Part shown: piece by piece, positions 63,601 to 64,000 of the stretch
Layout of the letters: the number at the start of each line of letters is the position of its first letter
How positions within the stretch are numbered: position 1 is the first letter of the stretch
From: Pseudomonas akapageensis
GTDB taxonomy: Bacteria > Pseudomonadota > Gammaproteobacteria > Pseudomonadales > Pseudomonadaceae
Direction of reading: 5' to 3'
Length of the DNA: 64,000 nucleotides
NCBI RefSeq assembly: GCF_011355085.1
Contig: NZ_VXCP01000057.1
Span: 38,874-102,873, forward strand
Notes under the pieces: model-generated
Told to the model about the DNA's origin: nothing
Databases searched by the model: none
What the model saw: only the letters and a program-made list of their open reading frames with translations
Made by a program: the position numbers and the translations under genes

Positions 63601-63963
63601 CACAACAACAATAAAAACTGCAGCAACCCCAATAAAAATAAGACGTACCGACTCTGACATAACAAGAACAAACACGGCAGAGACGCAGCTAACTGATTTT
63701 TTTGGAGAGGATGTGCTTTCCAGGGGCGTGCCCCGCGACCGGACAGAGAACAATAAAACTACCCCAAGGTAGCTACGGTGTCGGTTGGATCAGCAATGAT
63801 GAAGGTAGATCAGCGCTCAAAAAAATACGTTTGCTCTTGACCCCGGATGGGGGTCGCTAAAAAAACCAAGAAGGGTAAGGCCGACAAAAACAACAACAGG
63901 CTAAACCCCAAAAATAAAAAAAAGAGCATGCAACAATCCTAGAGGGGAGCTTCGGCTCCCCTC
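63601..63963 (+). ncRNA. CrcZ/CrcY-type small regulatory RNA
   Basis: About 360 nt with no coding frame, between a sigma-54 promoter and an intrinsic terminator. It has at least six A-rich Hfq/Crc sites of the AANAANAA kind: aacaacaataaaa (63604), aataaaaataag (63632), aacaagaacaaac (63661), aacaataaaac (63750), aaaaacaacaac (63886) and aaaaataaaaaaaag (63910). Such RNAs sequester Hfq/Crc and lift catabolite repression. Neighbouring genes do not match cbrB, so it may be CrcY or another paralogue. The start is estimated at 63601 from the -12 element. Confidence 0.85.
63942..63963 (+). terminator. Intrinsic terminator of the small RNA
   Basis: GAGGGGAGC-TTCG-GCTCCCCTC, a perfect 9-bp stem with UUCG loop; the following U-run is imperfect (agtgcttt). 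Nothing recognisable after it to the window end. Confidence 0.8.
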
Positions 63964-64000
63964 AGTGCTTTCCGGGATTCAGATTTGCGAGCAGCCCTCC

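Noticed and set aside
63601..63963. Possible small ORFs in the A-rich region after pirin
   Set aside because: No frame has a ribosome site; the pattern of A-rich motifs, promoter and terminator fits a CrcZ/CrcY-type RNA.

Overview
This window reads as chromosome of a Pseudomonas species of the putida/fluorescens type. The evidence is high GC, Pseudomonas-typical families (DUF2790, DUF3077), many short palindromic REP repeats of the CTGTGGGAGCTGGCTTGCCAGCGAT type, a catBCA/benABCD benzoate cluster with CatR and BenR, and a CrcZ/CrcY-type small RNA. The species cannot be fixed from the sequence alone.

Layout. 1-3.7 kb: start of an OmpR-type response regulator, then small secreted proteins (one DUF2790, two with tandem repeats), a CcdA-thioredoxin fusion and a first DUF3077 gene with a structured leader. 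3.9-5.1 kb: GST and DoxX. 5.4-14.5 kb: a complete selenium-dependent formate dehydrogenase module: the three membrane-bound enzyme subunits (catalytic subunit read through an in-frame UGA), FdhE, SelA, SelB and the tRNA-Sec gene. 14.5-17.3 kb: Tsx-like outer-membrane protein, LysR regulator, second DUF3077 gene with the same type of leader. 17.4-25.9 kb, all on minus: PAS-domain protein, sigma-54 activator, a three-gene haem-dependent oxidative N-demethylase set with a sigma-54 promoter, APC permease and aminoaldehyde dehydrogenase; this looks like an inducible pathway for an N-methylated amine. 26.3-41 kb: octahaem cytochrome with TPRs, spermidine-synthase-like membrane protein, arylsulfatase remnant, secreted HAD phosphatase, a MoxR/Bat operon (MoxR, DUF58, DUF4381, two VWA proteins, BatD), DUF1254 protein and a lipoprotein. 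41.3-47.8 kb: a very large toxin-like protein, an orphan tyrosine recombinase, a ClpP-like protein and a small KGG-type protein. 47.9-56.4 kb: catR, catBCA, benR, benABCD (benzoate to catechol to muconolactone pathway). 56.4-59.4 kb: YkgJ-type protein, then a Cre-like integrase divergent from a KfrA-like DNA-binding coiled-coil protein. 59.5-64 kb: zinc alcohol dehydrogenase, GST, LysR, pirin and the CrcZ/CrcY-type RNA.

Links between parts: oxidative N-demethylation releases formaldehyde, which cells oxidise to formate, and the selenium formate dehydrogenase could then feed those electrons to the quinone pool. The Crc-antagonist RNA governs catabolite repression, which in pseudomonads targets ben/cat-type pathways. 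These links are inference from known biology.

The most novel observation is a conserved RNA-like element in front of both DUF3077 genes. Each copy has two hairpins with identical hexaloops, a 16-bp long-range stem, and one unpaired segment complementary to both hexaloops; loop and segment change together between the copies (TTGGTA with TACCAA in one, TTGGCG with CGCCAA in the other).
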